This document shows, one piece after another, positions 55,553 through 64,000 of a stretch of DNA of 64,000 nt (within the stretch, counting starts at the first letter, position 1; every line of letters begins with the position of its first letter). The position numbers and the translations under genes were made by a program. This DNA is from Clostridioides difficile (GTDB lineage Bacteria; Bacillota; Clostridia; Peptostreptococcales; Peptostreptococcaceae): contig NZ_JRHN01000025.1 in assembly GCF_001299635.1 (NCBI RefSeq), forward strand, positions 28,207 through 92,206, read 5' to 3'. The notes under the pieces were generated by a model. That model was given only the letters and a program-made list of their open reading frames with translations. It was not told where the DNA came from and ran no database searches.

Positions 55553-55604
55553 AACCACGAAGGTTTTAACGTTACTTGACGTTTACTTTTATGTGGTTTT
55601 TTTT
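55553..55604 (+). terminator. Intrinsic terminator in the opp leader (candidate attenuator)
   Basis: AACCAC (55553-55558) pairs with GTGGTT (55593-55598), with an inner AACGT/ACGTT stem, followed by T8 (55597-55604). It lies between the opp promoter and the oppB ribosome site, so transcripts must read through it. No upstream gene on this strand needs it. Conditional read-through is therefore likely. Confidence 0.7.
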
Positions 55605-55629
55605 ATTGCAACAAAGGGGGAATAGGGGT

Positions 55630-56616
55630 TTGTTAAAGGATATACTTAAAAAGTTGTTGCAGTTTATTTTAGTAATGTTTTTATTATCTTTTGTTGTTTT
55701 TTACATGGCAAGACTTGCTCCAGGAGACCCATTAATCTCTTACTATGGAGATGGTGTAGAAAGAATGAGCATTCAGGAAAAAGAAAATGCTATGAAAAAA
55801 CTTGGTTTGGATAAACCAATATATAGCCAATATATAAAATGGATTTCGGATGCGTCAAAAGGAGAATTTGGAATTTCATTTAAATATAAACAAAATGTTA
55901 CTTCTGTTATAAATGATGTCTATATAAATACCATAATATTAGGTGGTTCAGGGTATATACTTACCTTTGTGCTAGCCTTATTGTTAGGAATATTTTGTAC
56001 ACTACATGAAGATAAGCTCATTGATAGAATTATATGTAAGCTAGGGACAATAACCAACTGTATTCCATCATTTTGGGTTGCTTTAGTACTTATACTTATA
56101 TTTAGTATAAACTTAAGTGTACTTCCAAGCAGTGGTGCTTATGCAATGGGAGAAGAAAGCAACATATTAAGTAGGATATCACATCTAATCTTACCTCTTA
56201 CAGTACTTATATTAAGTCATTTATGGTATTACACATATATGATAAGAAATAAATTGCTAGAAGAAATAAGAGAAGATTATGTACTGTTATGTAAGGCAAA
56301 AGGTTTAAATAATAGAACCATTGTTTTTAAGCATTGCCTGAGAAATATAATGCCATCGTATATCAGTATAATGGCCATTTCAATACCTCACATATTGGGA
56401 GGAACTTATGTAGTTGAAAAAGTTTTTTCTTACCCAGGGTTAGGAACTCTTTGTTTTGAAAGTGCAAAGTATCATGATTATAATATGTTATTAGTTTTAT
56501 GTTTAATAACAGGGGCTTTAGTAGTATTTGGTAATATGTTAGCTCAAATTATAAACAATAAAATAGACCCTAGAATGAAATATGATAGAGGTGATGCTAA
56601 TGAAGCCACAATGTAG
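55630..56616 (+). CDS. oppB: Oligopeptide ABC transporter permease OppB
   Basis: About 328 residues. The TTG at 55630 follows AAAGGGGG by nine bases; an ATG at 55576 would lie inside the leader terminator. About six membrane helices. The ATPase-contact loop (EAA-like) reads YVLLCKAKGLNNRTIVFKHCLRN. It forms the membrane channel with OppC. In C. difficile, opp (genes in this B-C-A-D-F order) imports peptides as nutrients and influences when sporulation begins. Confidence 0.92.
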   Translation: MLKDILKKLLQFILVMFLLSFVVFYMARLAPGDPLISYYGDGVERMSIQEKENAMKKLGLDKPIYSQYIKWISDASKGEFGISFKYKQNVTSVINDVYINTIILGGSGYILTFVLALLLGIFCTLHEDKLIDRIICKLGTITNCIPSFWVALVLILIFSINLSVLPSSGAYAMGEESNILSRISHLILPLTVLILSHLWYYTYMIRNKLLEEIREDYVLLCKAKGLNNRTIVFKHCLRNIMPSYISIMAISIPHILGGTYVVEKVFSYPGLGTLCFESAKYHDYNMLLVLCLITGALVVFGNMLAQIINNKIDPRMKYDRGDANEATM

Positions 56617-57511
56617 TGATTTTGAAATTGTAGGAGAAAATTATATTTTAGTAGAAGAAGATGAACATATAGAAAAAAGGAAAACCTTATTTGAAAAAAT
56701 TAAAGAATTACCATATATATCAATTATAATTTTGTCAATTATAGTTATTGGAAGTGTATTTTCATCTTTCATAATGACACATGAACCAACATACATGGAT
56801 TTAGTAAGCTCTAACTTAGCTCCAAATAAAACTTTTTTATTTGGAACAGACTCAATGGGTAGAGATATATATTCTATGATATGGTATGGAGGAAAAATAT
56901 CTTTATTTATAGGATTGTTTTCTACCATAATATCAACTGCTATAGGAATTATTTATGGCAGTCTAAGTGGTTTAGCGTCTGAACTTGTAGATGATGCAAT
57001 GATGAGATTTACAGAGATTATACTTAGTATACCTTCAATATTAATCATAATATTTGTACAGGCTATACTTGGAAACTCAAATCCAATATCTATGTCTATA
57101 GTAATAGGTATAACGAGCTGGATGAATATATCTAAGATTGTAAGAACAGAGGTTAGACAAATAAGAAATAGCGAATATATACTAGCAGCTAAAAGTATGG
57201 GAGGAGGATTCTTCTATACATTAAAACAGCACTTACTTCCAAACTTTGTAGCATCGATAATGTTTATGGTTGTAACAAACATAGGTGCAGCTATTGGGAC
57301 TGAATCAACACTTAGTTTTTTAGGTATAGGTCTGCCAATAGAAATTGTTTCTTGGGGAAGTATGTTATCTTTATCAGAAGAAGCACTACTTTCAAATAGA
57401 TGGTGGATTATACTTATTCCAGGTATATTTTTGGTTACTACATTAGTGTGTATAACTAATATAGGGAATTATGTAAGAAAAAATAATAATAAAAAATCTA
57501 GTAATTTATAA
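56600..57511 (+). CDS. oppC: Oligopeptide ABC transporter permease OppC
   Basis: 303 residues. The ATG at 56600 follows AGAGGTG by six bases and overlaps the end of oppB by 17 bases, implying coupled translation. About six membrane helices with a first periplasmic-type loop (LFGTDSMGRDIYSMIWYGG) characteristic of OppC/DppC. The EAA loop reads YILAAKSMGGGFFYTLKQHLLPN. Confidence 0.93.
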   Translation: MKPQCSDFEIVGENYILVEEDEHIEKRKTLFEKIKELPYISIIILSIIVIGSVFSSFIMTHEPTYMDLVSSNLAPNKTFLFGTDSMGRDIYSMIWYGGKISLFIGLFSTIISTAIGIIYGSLSGLASELVDDAMMRFTEIILSIPSILIIIFVQAILGNSNPISMSIVIGITSWMNISKIVRTEVRQIRNSEYILAAKSMGGGFFYTLKQHLLPNFVASIMFMVVTNIGAAIGTESTLSFLGIGLPIEIVSWGSMLSLSEEALLSNRWWIILIPGIFLVTTLVCITNIGNYVRKNNNKKSSNL

Positions 57512-57623
57512 ATCAGCATTTGAGCACTAAATAAACAAATACTGAGGTATTTGAAATATCTATTTAAATAAATGGGGTCAAAGCTTTGAAAAATACTTTA
57601 TAAAAAGCAAAAGGGGGAGCATC

Positions 57624-59192
57624 ATGAAATTAAAGAAGTTAAAAGTTTTAAGTTTAGTAATGATACTTAGTCTAATGGCAGGTTGTTCTAGTGGAGGAGA
57701 CAAAGATAAAAAAGCGGATACATCTAAAGATGGAAAGGTACTTGTTTATGGAAGTAATGACTATACAAGTATAAATCCTGCACTATATGAACATGGAGAA
57801 ATAAATTCATTAATATTTAATGGATTAACAGCTCATGATGAAAACAATAAAGTAGTTCCTTGTCTAGCAAAGGACTGGAAATTTGATGAGGCAACAAATA
57901 CATATACTTTTAATTTAAGAGATGATGTTAAGTGGCATGATGGAGAGAAATTTACAGCAAATGATGTTAAGTTTACAATAGAAACTATAATGAAGCCAGA
58001 CAATGCTTCTGAAATAGCATCAAATTATGAAGATATAACAAAAATTGATGTAGTTAATGATACTACTATAAAAATTACTTTAAAAGCTCCAAATACAGCA
58101 ATGCTTGATTATTTGACAGTAGGAATATTACCAAAACATGCATTAGAAGGTAAAGATATAACTACTGATGAATTTAATCAAAAACCAATAGGAACTGGAC
58201 CATTTAAACTTGAAAAATGGGATAAAGGTCAAAGTATAACACTTGTTAAAAATAGTGATTATTTTGTAAAAGAGCCAGGTTTAGATAAAGTAGTATTTAA
58301 AATCGTTCCAGATGATAAGGCTAAAGCAATGCAATTGAAATCAGGAGAATTAGACTTAGCTCAAGTAACTCCTAAAGACATGTCTAACTTTGAAAAAGAT
58401 GAAAAGAACTTTAAAGTAAATATAATGAAAACAGCAGACTATAGAGGTATATTGTACAATTTTAACTCTAAGTTCTTTAAAGATGAAAAAACTAAAGGAT
58501 TACCAAATGCTTTAAGTTATGCAATAGATAGAAAAGCAATAGTTGATAGTGTGTTATTAGGGCATGGTGTGCCAGCATATTCACCTTTACAAATGGGACC
58601 ATATAACAACCCTGATATAGAAAAGTTTGAATATAATCCAGAAAAAGCTAAACAAGAAATTGAAAAGCTAGGATGGAAGTTAGGTTCTGATGGAATTTAT
58701 GAAAAAGAAGGTACTAAACTAGCTTTTGAAATAACAGCAGGTGAGAGTGACCAAGTTAGAGTTGATATGGCTAAAATATGTGCACAACAGTTAAAAGAAA
58801 TAGGCGTGGATGCTAAAGCTGTGGTTGTAACTGAAACAGATTGGGCTAATCAAGATGCTCATTTAATCGGTTGGGGAAGTCCATTTGACCCAGATGACCA
58901 CACATATAAAGTGTTTGGAACAGATAAAGGTGCAAATTACAGTGCTTACTCTAATCCTGCCATAGATAAAATACTTCAAAAATCAAGAGAGACAGAAAAT
59001 AAAGATGAAAAATTAAAATTATATAAACAATTCCAAGAAGAAATGACTAAAGATATGCCTTACACATTTATTGCTTATATAGATGCAATCTATGTTGGAA
59101 AACCAAATATCAAAGGGCTAACACCTGATACAGTTCTAGGTCATCATGGTGTAGGTATATTCTGGAACATAGCTGATTGGACAATTGAATAA
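57624..59192 (+). CDS. oppA: Oligopeptide-binding lipoprotein OppA
   Basis: 522 residues, SBP_bac_5 family. The lipobox LMAGC places the lipidated cysteine at Cys21. Motifs include FNLRDDVKWHDGEKFTANDV and PIGTGPFKLEKW. It is anchored outside the membrane and captures peptides for the OppBC channel. It lies between permease and ATPase genes and has its own strong ribosome site, AAAGGGGGAG. A hairpin follows it. Confidence 0.95.
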   Translation: MKLKKLKVLSLVMILSLMAGCSSGGDKDKKADTSKDGKVLVYGSNDYTSINPALYEHGEINSLIFNGLTAHDENNKVVPCLAKDWKFDEATNTYTFNLRDDVKWHDGEKFTANDVKFTIETIMKPDNASEIASNYEDITKIDVVNDTTIKITLKAPNTAMLDYLTVGILPKHALEGKDITTDEFNQKPIGTGPFKLEKWDKGQSITLVKNSDYFVKEPGLDKVVFKIVPDDKAKAMQLKSGELDLAQVTPKDMSNFEKDEKNFKVNIMKTADYRGILYNFNSKFFKDEKTKGLPNALSYAIDRKAIVDSVLLGHGVPAYSPLQMGPYNNPDIEKFEYNPEKAKQEIEKLGWKLGSDGIYEKEGTKLAFEITAGESDQVRVDMAKICAQQLKEIGVDAKAVVVTETDWANQDAHLIGWGSPFDPDDHTYKVFGTDKGANYSAYSNPAIDKILQKSRETENKDEKLKLYKQFQEEMTKDMPYTFIAYIDAIYVGKPNIKGLTPDTVLGHHGVGIFWNIADWTIE

Positions 59193-59208
59193 CATTTAAA
59201 TTAATTAG

Positions 59209-59242
59209 AAACCTTAGGGATATAAATACATCCCTAGGGTTT
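59209..59242 (+). terminator. Hairpin between oppA and oppD (possible partial terminator)
   Basis: AAACC-T-TAGGGAT (59209-59221) pairs with ATCCCTA-G-GGTTT. It lacks a T run, so it more likely protects the upstream mRNA end or only partly stops transcription. Such a hairpin after a binding-protein gene often gives it higher expression than the ATPases. Confidence 0.55.
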
Positions 59243-59266
59243 GAATAGCATAGGGGTTGATGGTTT

Positions 59267-60292
59267 TTGGAACATTTATTGGAGGTTAATAATCTATCTG
59301 TAAGTTTTAAAGTAGAAGAAGGAGAAGTGCAGGCTGTAAGAAATGTATCTTTTAATCTAAAAAAAGGTGAAACACTTGCTATAGTTGGAGAATCTGGTTG
59401 TGGGAAATCAGTATTATGTAAGAGTTTGATGAGGATACTCCCATATAATGGATATATTAAAAATGGAGAAATTTTATTTAAATCAAATGACTTGGTTAAA
59501 AACTCTGAAAAAGAGATGGAGTCTATCAGAGGGAAGAATATATCAATGATATTTCAAGACCCTATGACATCTCTTAATCCAACTATATCAATAGGAAAGC
59601 AAATATCAGAAACTATAGTGATTCATCAAGGTATAAGTAAAAGTGAGGCTAAAAAAAGGGCTTTGGAACTTATTGAATTGGTTGGAATAGATAATCCAGA
59701 AAAAAGATTTAAACAATTTCCACATCATTTTTCTGGTGGAATGAGACAACGTATAGTAATAGCTATAGCACTTGCTTGTAATCCAGAAGTATTGATTGCT
59801 GATGAACCTACAACAGCTCTAGATGTAACTATACAAGCTCAAATAATTGACCTAATAAAAGATTTACAAGATAAGATAGGTCTATCAATAATATTTATAA
59901 CTCATGATTTAGGTGTAGTTGCAACTATAGCTAATAGAATAGCAGTCATGTATGCAGGAAAGATTGTAGAAATTGGAACAGTAGAAGATATATTTTATGA
60001 CCCTAGGCATCCATATACTTGGGGCTTGTTAGGCTCATTACCTACTTTAGATTCACAGGATGATTATTTATATAATATACCTGGAATGCCCCCAAACTTA
60101 TTGAATCCTCCAAAAGGAGATGCATTTGCAGTAAGGAATAAAAATGCTCTTAAAATAGATTATGAAAAAGAACCACCAATGTTTAAAATTAATGATACAC
60201 ATAGTGCAGCAACTTGGTTATTGCATCCAGATGCACCTAAAGTAGATATACCAGTTAGAGTAAATTGTGGAAGGGTGATTTCTAATGAATAG
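59267..60292 (+). CDS. oppD: Oligopeptide ABC transporter ATPase OppD
   Basis: 341 residues with a TTG start after AGGGG. Walker A GESGCGKS, signature HHFSGGMRQR, Walker B VLIADEPTTALD. The oligopeptide C-terminal domain includes HPYTWGLLGSLPTLD. The cysteine-rich Fe-S motif of some OppD proteins is not evident. It energises uptake together with OppF, whose gene overlaps its end by eight bases. Confidence 0.94.
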   Translation: MEHLLEVNNLSVSFKVEEGEVQAVRNVSFNLKKGETLAIVGESGCGKSVLCKSLMRILPYNGYIKNGEILFKSNDLVKNSEKEMESIRGKNISMIFQDPMTSLNPTISIGKQISETIVIHQGISKSEAKKRALELIELVGIDNPEKRFKQFPHHFSGGMRQRIVIAIALACNPEVLIADEPTTALDVTIQAQIIDLIKDLQDKIGLSIIFITHDLGVVATIANRIAVMYAGKIVEIGTVEDIFYDPRHPYTWGLLGSLPTLDSQDDYLYNIPGMPPNLLNPPKGDAFAVRNKNALKIDYEKEPPMFKINDTHSAATWLLHPDAPKVDIPVRVNCGRVISNE

Positions 60293-61229
60293 AGAAAAAA
60301 TACTAGAAATAAAAAACTTAAAACAATATTTTCATTTGGATAAAAGTACTACTGTAAAAGCTGTTGATGATATAAGTTTTGATATATATAAAGGCGAGAT
60401 ATTTGGATTAGTAGGAGAGTCAGGTTCAGGAAAATCCACAACTGGCAAAACTATAATAAGATTACATGAATCTACTGGTGGAGAAGTAATTTACAAAGGA
60501 AATTGTATCTCAGATAAAAAAACGTATAAATTTATAAAAAAAGATGTAAATAAAAGCATGCAGATTATTTTTCAAGATTCTACTTCATCATTAAATCCAC
60601 GTATGACAATTGCAGATATAATTTCAGAACCACTAAAAATTCAAGGTGTCTGTAAAAATAAAACAGAGAGAATGAATAAAGTATATGAGATGTTAAATCT
60701 AGTTGGACTTGATAGAAGTTATGCAAATAAGTATCCTTCTGATTTTTCAGGTGGACAAAGACAGCGTATTGGCATAGCACGAGCTCTTTCAGTAGACCCA
60801 GAATTTATAATAGCTGATGAACCTATAGCTTCTTTAGATGTATCTATACAAGCGCAAATTGTAAATTTATTTAAGAAATTACAACAAGAAAAGAATTTAA
60901 CTTGTTTATTTATAGCTCATGATTTATCTATGGTGAGACATATTAGTGACCGTATAGGAGTTATGTATAATGGAAAATTAGTAGAATTAGCAAGTTCAAA
61001 TGAATTATATAATAATCCTATTCATCCATATACAAAATCTTTACTTTCTGCGATTCCTATTCCTGACCCTAAATATGCTAAGTCAAGAAATAGAGTAGAG
61101 TATAATTCTAATGTATGTGACTGTTTAAATGAGAAGTCATTGAGTTGGATTGAAGTTTCAGATGGTCATTTTGTATATTCTTCTAAATCAGAGATAAATA
61201 AATATCAAGAAAATTTAAAAGTTGTTTAG
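60285..61229 (+). CDS. oppF: Oligopeptide ABC transporter ATPase OppF
   Basis: 314 residues. Walker A GESGSGKST, signature DFSGGQRQR, Walker B FIIADEPIASLD (Ile in place of the usual Thr, a common OppF variant), and HPYTKSLLSAIPIPDP at the C-terminus. Its ATG overlaps the end of oppD by eight bases. It is the last gene of the opp operon. Confidence 0.94.
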   Translation: MNREKILEIKNLKQYFHLDKSTTVKAVDDISFDIYKGEIFGLVGESGSGKSTTGKTIIRLHESTGGEVIYKGNCISDKKTYKFIKKDVNKSMQIIFQDSTSSLNPRMTIADIISEPLKIQGVCKNKTERMNKVYEMLNLVGLDRSYANKYPSDFSGGQRQRIGIARALSVDPEFIIADEPIASLDVSIQAQIVNLFKKLQQEKNLTCLFIAHDLSMVRHISDRIGVMYNGKLVELASSNELYNNPIHPYTKSLLSAIPIPDPKYAKSRNRVEYNSNVCDCLNEKSLSWIEVSDGHFVYSSKSEINKYQENLKVV

Positions 61230-61274
61230 TATAAAGTCACTCTAAGTAATGACTAGTTGTTTTAACTGTGAATT

Positions 61275-61327
61275 AAAAGCCTGTTTTTGGATAAATTTTA
61301 AAACCATTCCAAAAATAGGTTTTTTTA
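61275..61327 (+). terminator. Terminator of the opp operon
   Basis: AAAGCCTGTTTTTGGA pairs with TCCAAAAATAGGTTTTT (one mismatch), followed by a T run. Confidence 0.85.
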
Positions 61328-61441
61328 TTCCCATTTTTCAAATATAATAAAATTAAAAACAACGAAAATATATTATTCATAAGATAAAATAAAATTTAAG
61401 AATAGATTAATAAGAGATTACAAATGTGGGGGGAGGTTGTA

Positions 61442-63922
61442 ATGATATATAAAAAAGATAAAGTAATGGAAGTTTTAAAAGCATTATATATGGAAAATGG
61501 AAAAGGAATTACAGCTAATCGATTATCAGAAAAAACTGGAATTGCAAGAAACAATATAAGTACATATTTGAACCAATTGTTCAATGAAGGTATGGTTACA
61601 AAGATAAAAGGAAAACCAGTATATTATGTTCCTGCAAATGTTAGTATTAATGAAGAAGAGTTGTTTGATATAGAAAAAGAAATAAAAATAGAAACTAAAA
61701 TAAAAAAAGATAGTTTTGAAACCTTAATAGGTAAAACGCAAAGTTTAAGACCTATAATAGAAAAATGTAAAGTTGCAATGCTCTATCCTACAAATGGACT
61801 CCATACCATTATCTATGGAGAAACAGGAGTAGGAAAAAGTATGATTGCTAGGTACATGTATGATTATTCTATAGATAGTGGAATTAGAGAAGATAAAGCA
61901 CCCTTTATAACATTTAACTGTGCAGATTATGCAAATAACCCACAATTACTTATGGGACATGTTTTTGGAGTAGAACAAGGTGCTTACACAGGAGCAGAAT
62001 CTTCAAGAAAGGGACTTTTAGAAATTGCAAATGGAGGGATATTATTTTTAGATGAAATTCATAGATTACCAGCAGAAGGTCAAGAGATGTTGTTTACTTT
62101 TATAGATAAGGGAACATTTAAAAGGTTAGGAGATGCAACTAAGGAAAGAGAGTCTGAGGTATTAATAATATGTGCTACTACAGAAAATCCAACATCAACA
62201 CTGTTAGATACATTTAATAGAAGAATACCTATGAAAATAGAAATACCTTCATTGAGAAATAGAACCATGATTGAAAGAATGGAATTAGTTAAAAACTTTT
62301 TTAAGCAAGAATCAAAAAGTATTTCTATTTCTATAAAAGTACATAGAGAAATAATTAAATCATTACTACTTTATGATTGTAAAAATAATGTAGGTCAACT
62401 TCAAAATGATATAAAGTTAGCTGTTGCAAATGGATACTTAAGATATAAAATAAACAATAAAGAGCCAATTTATATAGAAAAAAAATACTTTGATAAGTCG
62501 ATAAATGAAGTGAATGATGATTATAGAGATAAGTCTATTAAAGCAGATGAAGTTATAACACATGGAATAGAATTCTTTTTATTTACACCATTTGGGGAAG
62601 AAGAGATTATTAACTATAATGATATGAACATTATTAATACAGTAAATTCCAATCTTAATGAGTCTGTAGAAATGAATATAGCAGATAACTCATTATTTAA
62701 TGATGTTAAGTTTAAAAATATGTGTAAAGTAATAAGACAAATTATTAAGGAAGATGAAGAAATAAATATAAACGAATCGATATTTAGGTCAATGGCAATA
62801 TACATAAAAAATGTATTAGATAAAAATAATTCTACAAACAATATAGACTTAAATCAAATTAGAAGAAATAATAGAAGTGAATTTAGGACAGCCTTGAAAA
62901 TAGTTGGAATAATTGAGAATGAATTTGATTTATTTTTATCTATAGAAACTGTAGCATATATTACATTATTTATAGTACAAGCTAAAAAAGATGAACAAAA
63001 TAAAATAATGAATAACTTTAATATCATAGTTACAATGCATGGGGAAACCACCGCAAGTAGTATGGTGAAAGCAGTTAGTGATATTATTGGAGAATGTAAT
63101 GCTATTTCATTTGATATGAAGTTGGATAAAAGTTATGAAAGAGTAATTATAGATTTTAAAAGATTGATTAATAACATAGACAATAAAGATATACTACTAT
63201 TTACAGATATGGGCTCATTAAATTCTTTTGATGAAATTATAAAAAATGAAAAAAAGTGTGATGTAAGAGTAGTTCCTATGGTGACTACATTAACTGTGTT
63301 AGAAGCAGTTCAAAAAGCTAACATGGGACTATCATTAAATGATGTATATAATTCCATTGTCAATACAAGAAAGTACTATTTTGGAGCTAATGAAATTCAA
63401 AATAAAGAAAACTTATCTAAAACAATTATTATAGCATCGCATGTTTCAGAAGGTGTAGATAACAAGACAAGAAAAATACTAGAAGAAAAAATGAATAGGT
63501 ATTTAGATGGAATAGATATTATATCTGTACCATATAAAACAGAAAAAGATTTAAGTTTAAATATTGCAAAACTAAAAGAAAGTAGTAATGTTGTAGCATT
63601 AATCAATGAACAAAGAATTAATGTTAAAGGGATTGACTATGTCAGCAAAAAAGATATAGATAAAGATGAAAATATAAATAAATTAAAAAATATTATAAAG
63701 ATAAGTATTGGTTATGATGATGTAGTTGAAGGACTAAGAACATCTTTAAAAAATTCTAATTATAATAGAATATTTAAGGATATAAAATCTGTGTCTGATG
63801 AGCTATTTTTGATATTTAATGTAGAAAAAAAATATGACAAAGTAATTGGGCTTATGATGCATTTGGCTTTCATGGTAGATGGATTAATTGGAAATACTAG
63901 AGCAATTGAACAGCTTGATTAA
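61442..63922 (+). CDS. LevR-like sigma54 activator with PRD and EIIA-Man domains
   Basis: 826 residues from the ATG at 61442 (ribosome site GGGGAGG). Domains: winged HTH (1-65); AAA+ (about 95-345) with Walker A GETGVGKS (126-133) and GAYTGA (180-185), a tolerated form of GAFTGA; PRD1 (about 415-515); an EIIA-Man-like domain with His533 (TMHGETTASS); a IIB-like stretch (about 660-735) lacking the Cys; PRD2 (about 740-826) with His807. PTS phosphorylation of these histidines tunes such activators. PRD1 seems to lack its histidines. The target, probably a mannose-type PTS operon, is not in the window. Confidence 0.9.
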   Translation: MIYKKDKVMEVLKALYMENGKGITANRLSEKTGIARNNISTYLNQLFNEGMVTKIKGKPVYYVPANVSINEEELFDIEKEIKIETKIKKDSFETLIGKTQSLRPIIEKCKVAMLYPTNGLHTIIYGETGVGKSMIARYMYDYSIDSGIREDKAPFITFNCADYANNPQLLMGHVFGVEQGAYTGAESSRKGLLEIANGGILFLDEIHRLPAEGQEMLFTFIDKGTFKRLGDATKERESEVLIICATTENPTSTLLDTFNRRIPMKIEIPSLRNRTMIERMELVKNFFKQESKSISISIKVHREIIKSLLLYDCKNNVGQLQNDIKLAVANGYLRYKINNKEPIYIEKKYFDKSINEVNDDYRDKSIKADEVITHGIEFFLFTPFGEEEIINYNDMNIINTVNSNLNESVEMNIADNSLFNDVKFKNMCKVIRQIIKEDEEININESIFRSMAIYIKNVLDKNNSTNNIDLNQIRRNNRSEFRTALKIVGIIENEFDLFLSIETVAYITLFIVQAKKDEQNKIMNNFNIIVTMHGETTASSMVKAVSDIIGECNAISFDMKLDKSYERVIIDFKRLINNIDNKDILLFTDMGSLNSFDEIIKNEKKCDVRVVPMVTTLTVLEAVQKANMGLSLNDVYNSIVNTRKYYFGANEIQNKENLSKTIIIASHVSEGVDNKTRKILEEKMNRYLDGIDIISVPYKTEKDLSLNIAKLKESSNVVALINEQRINVKGIDYVSKKDIDKDENINKLKNIIKISIGYDDVVEGLRTSLKNSNYNRIFKDIKSVSDELFLIFNVEKKYDKVIGLMMHLAFMVDGLIGNTRAIEQLD

Positions 63923-63926
63923 AAAA

Positions 63927-63968
63927 TAGCTACGCACACTTGTGACTTTAGTCGTGAGTTAGTAGCTA
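63927..63968 (+). terminator. Hairpin after the LevR-like gene
   Basis: TAGCTAC (63927-63933) pairs with GTAGCTA (63962-63968), with inner CAC/GTG and GACT/AGTC stems. No T run follows before the window ends, so termination is uncertain. Confidence 0.5.
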
Positions 63969-64000
63969 AAATAGTCAGCATATAGGGAAACTTATATGTA

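Noticed and set aside
55576..55629. Longer OppB start at the ATG at 55576
   Set aside because: This start is inside the leader terminator and has no ribosome site; the TTG at 55630 follows AAAGGGGG at proper distance.

Overview
The window is about 29% GC, uses many TTG/GTG starts with strong AGGAGG-type ribosome sites, and is a low-GC anaerobic Firmicute chromosome. The gene set points firmly to Clostridioides difficile: a CWB2 cell-wall protein (probably Cwp25), the HsmRA heme-sensing pair, a SpoIVB paralogue, rubrerythrin-PerR-desulfoferrodoxin, and an oppBCADF operon. There are no rRNA, tRNA, CRISPR, insertion-sequence or prophage genes. This is core chromosome with small accessory-like modules.

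Layout. 1-6.2 kb: N-terminus of a class A penicillin-binding protein, then sporulation and cell-wall genes (YunB, SpoIVB2, amidase), an ABC-F ATPase, a DUF1461 membrane protein and a Cys-rich small protein. 6.4-12.5 kb: HflX, a HEAT-repeat protein, a degenerate Nudix protein, an IMPACT-family protein, a two-gene (split) TSUP permease, NadE and YebC. 12.6-21 kb: a catabolic module of enoyl-CoA hydratase, GntP permease, CaiB-type CoA transferase, acyl-CoA dehydrogenase, EtfB, EtfA and a PAS/sigma54 activator. It is preceded by a clear -24/-12 promoter and three upstream repeats. 21-26.7 kb: a 22-residue repeat protein, a flavodoxin, a c-di-GMP phosphodiesterase with a broken GGDEF, and a universal stress protein next to a protein resembling a PTS fructose IIB domain.

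26.8-31.7 kb: a FadR-type regulator, then the oxidative-stress genes rubrerythrin, PerR and desulfoferrodoxin behind a PerR-box-like palindrome, a rubredoxin-glutamate synthase fusion and an MBL-fold protein. 32-35.4 kb: a YkvI-like permease, a DUF5071 protein and a DEAD-box helicase. 35.9-40 kb: the oxidative half of the TCA cycle as one operon (probable Re-citrate synthase, aconitase, isocitrate dehydrogenase), giving 2-oxoglutarate for glutamate. 40.2-48.8 kb: MarR-GNAT, nitroreductase, a small HTH protein, CPBP, FAH-family and stand-alone AICAR transformylase genes, a PP2C-like/glycosyltransferase pair and the CWB2 protein. 48.9-54.4 kb: a GIY-YIG-like protein, an unrecognised zinc-ribbon protein, a two-gene unit of uncharacterised proteins (DUF6323/DUF6179-like) behind a 30-bp perfect palindrome, an M20 amidohydrolase and a NifU-like protein. 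54.4-61.2 kb: hsmA-hsmR, divergent from oppBCADF, whose leader carries an intrinsic terminator before the first gene. 61.4-63.9 kb: a LevR-like sigma54/PRD regulator.

Most promising for follow-up are the sigma54-driven acid-CoA module of unknown substrate with its candidate enhancer sites, the palindrome-controlled DUF6323/DUF6179 pair, and the opp leader terminator. Coordinates of short sites were counted by eye and may be off by one or two bases.
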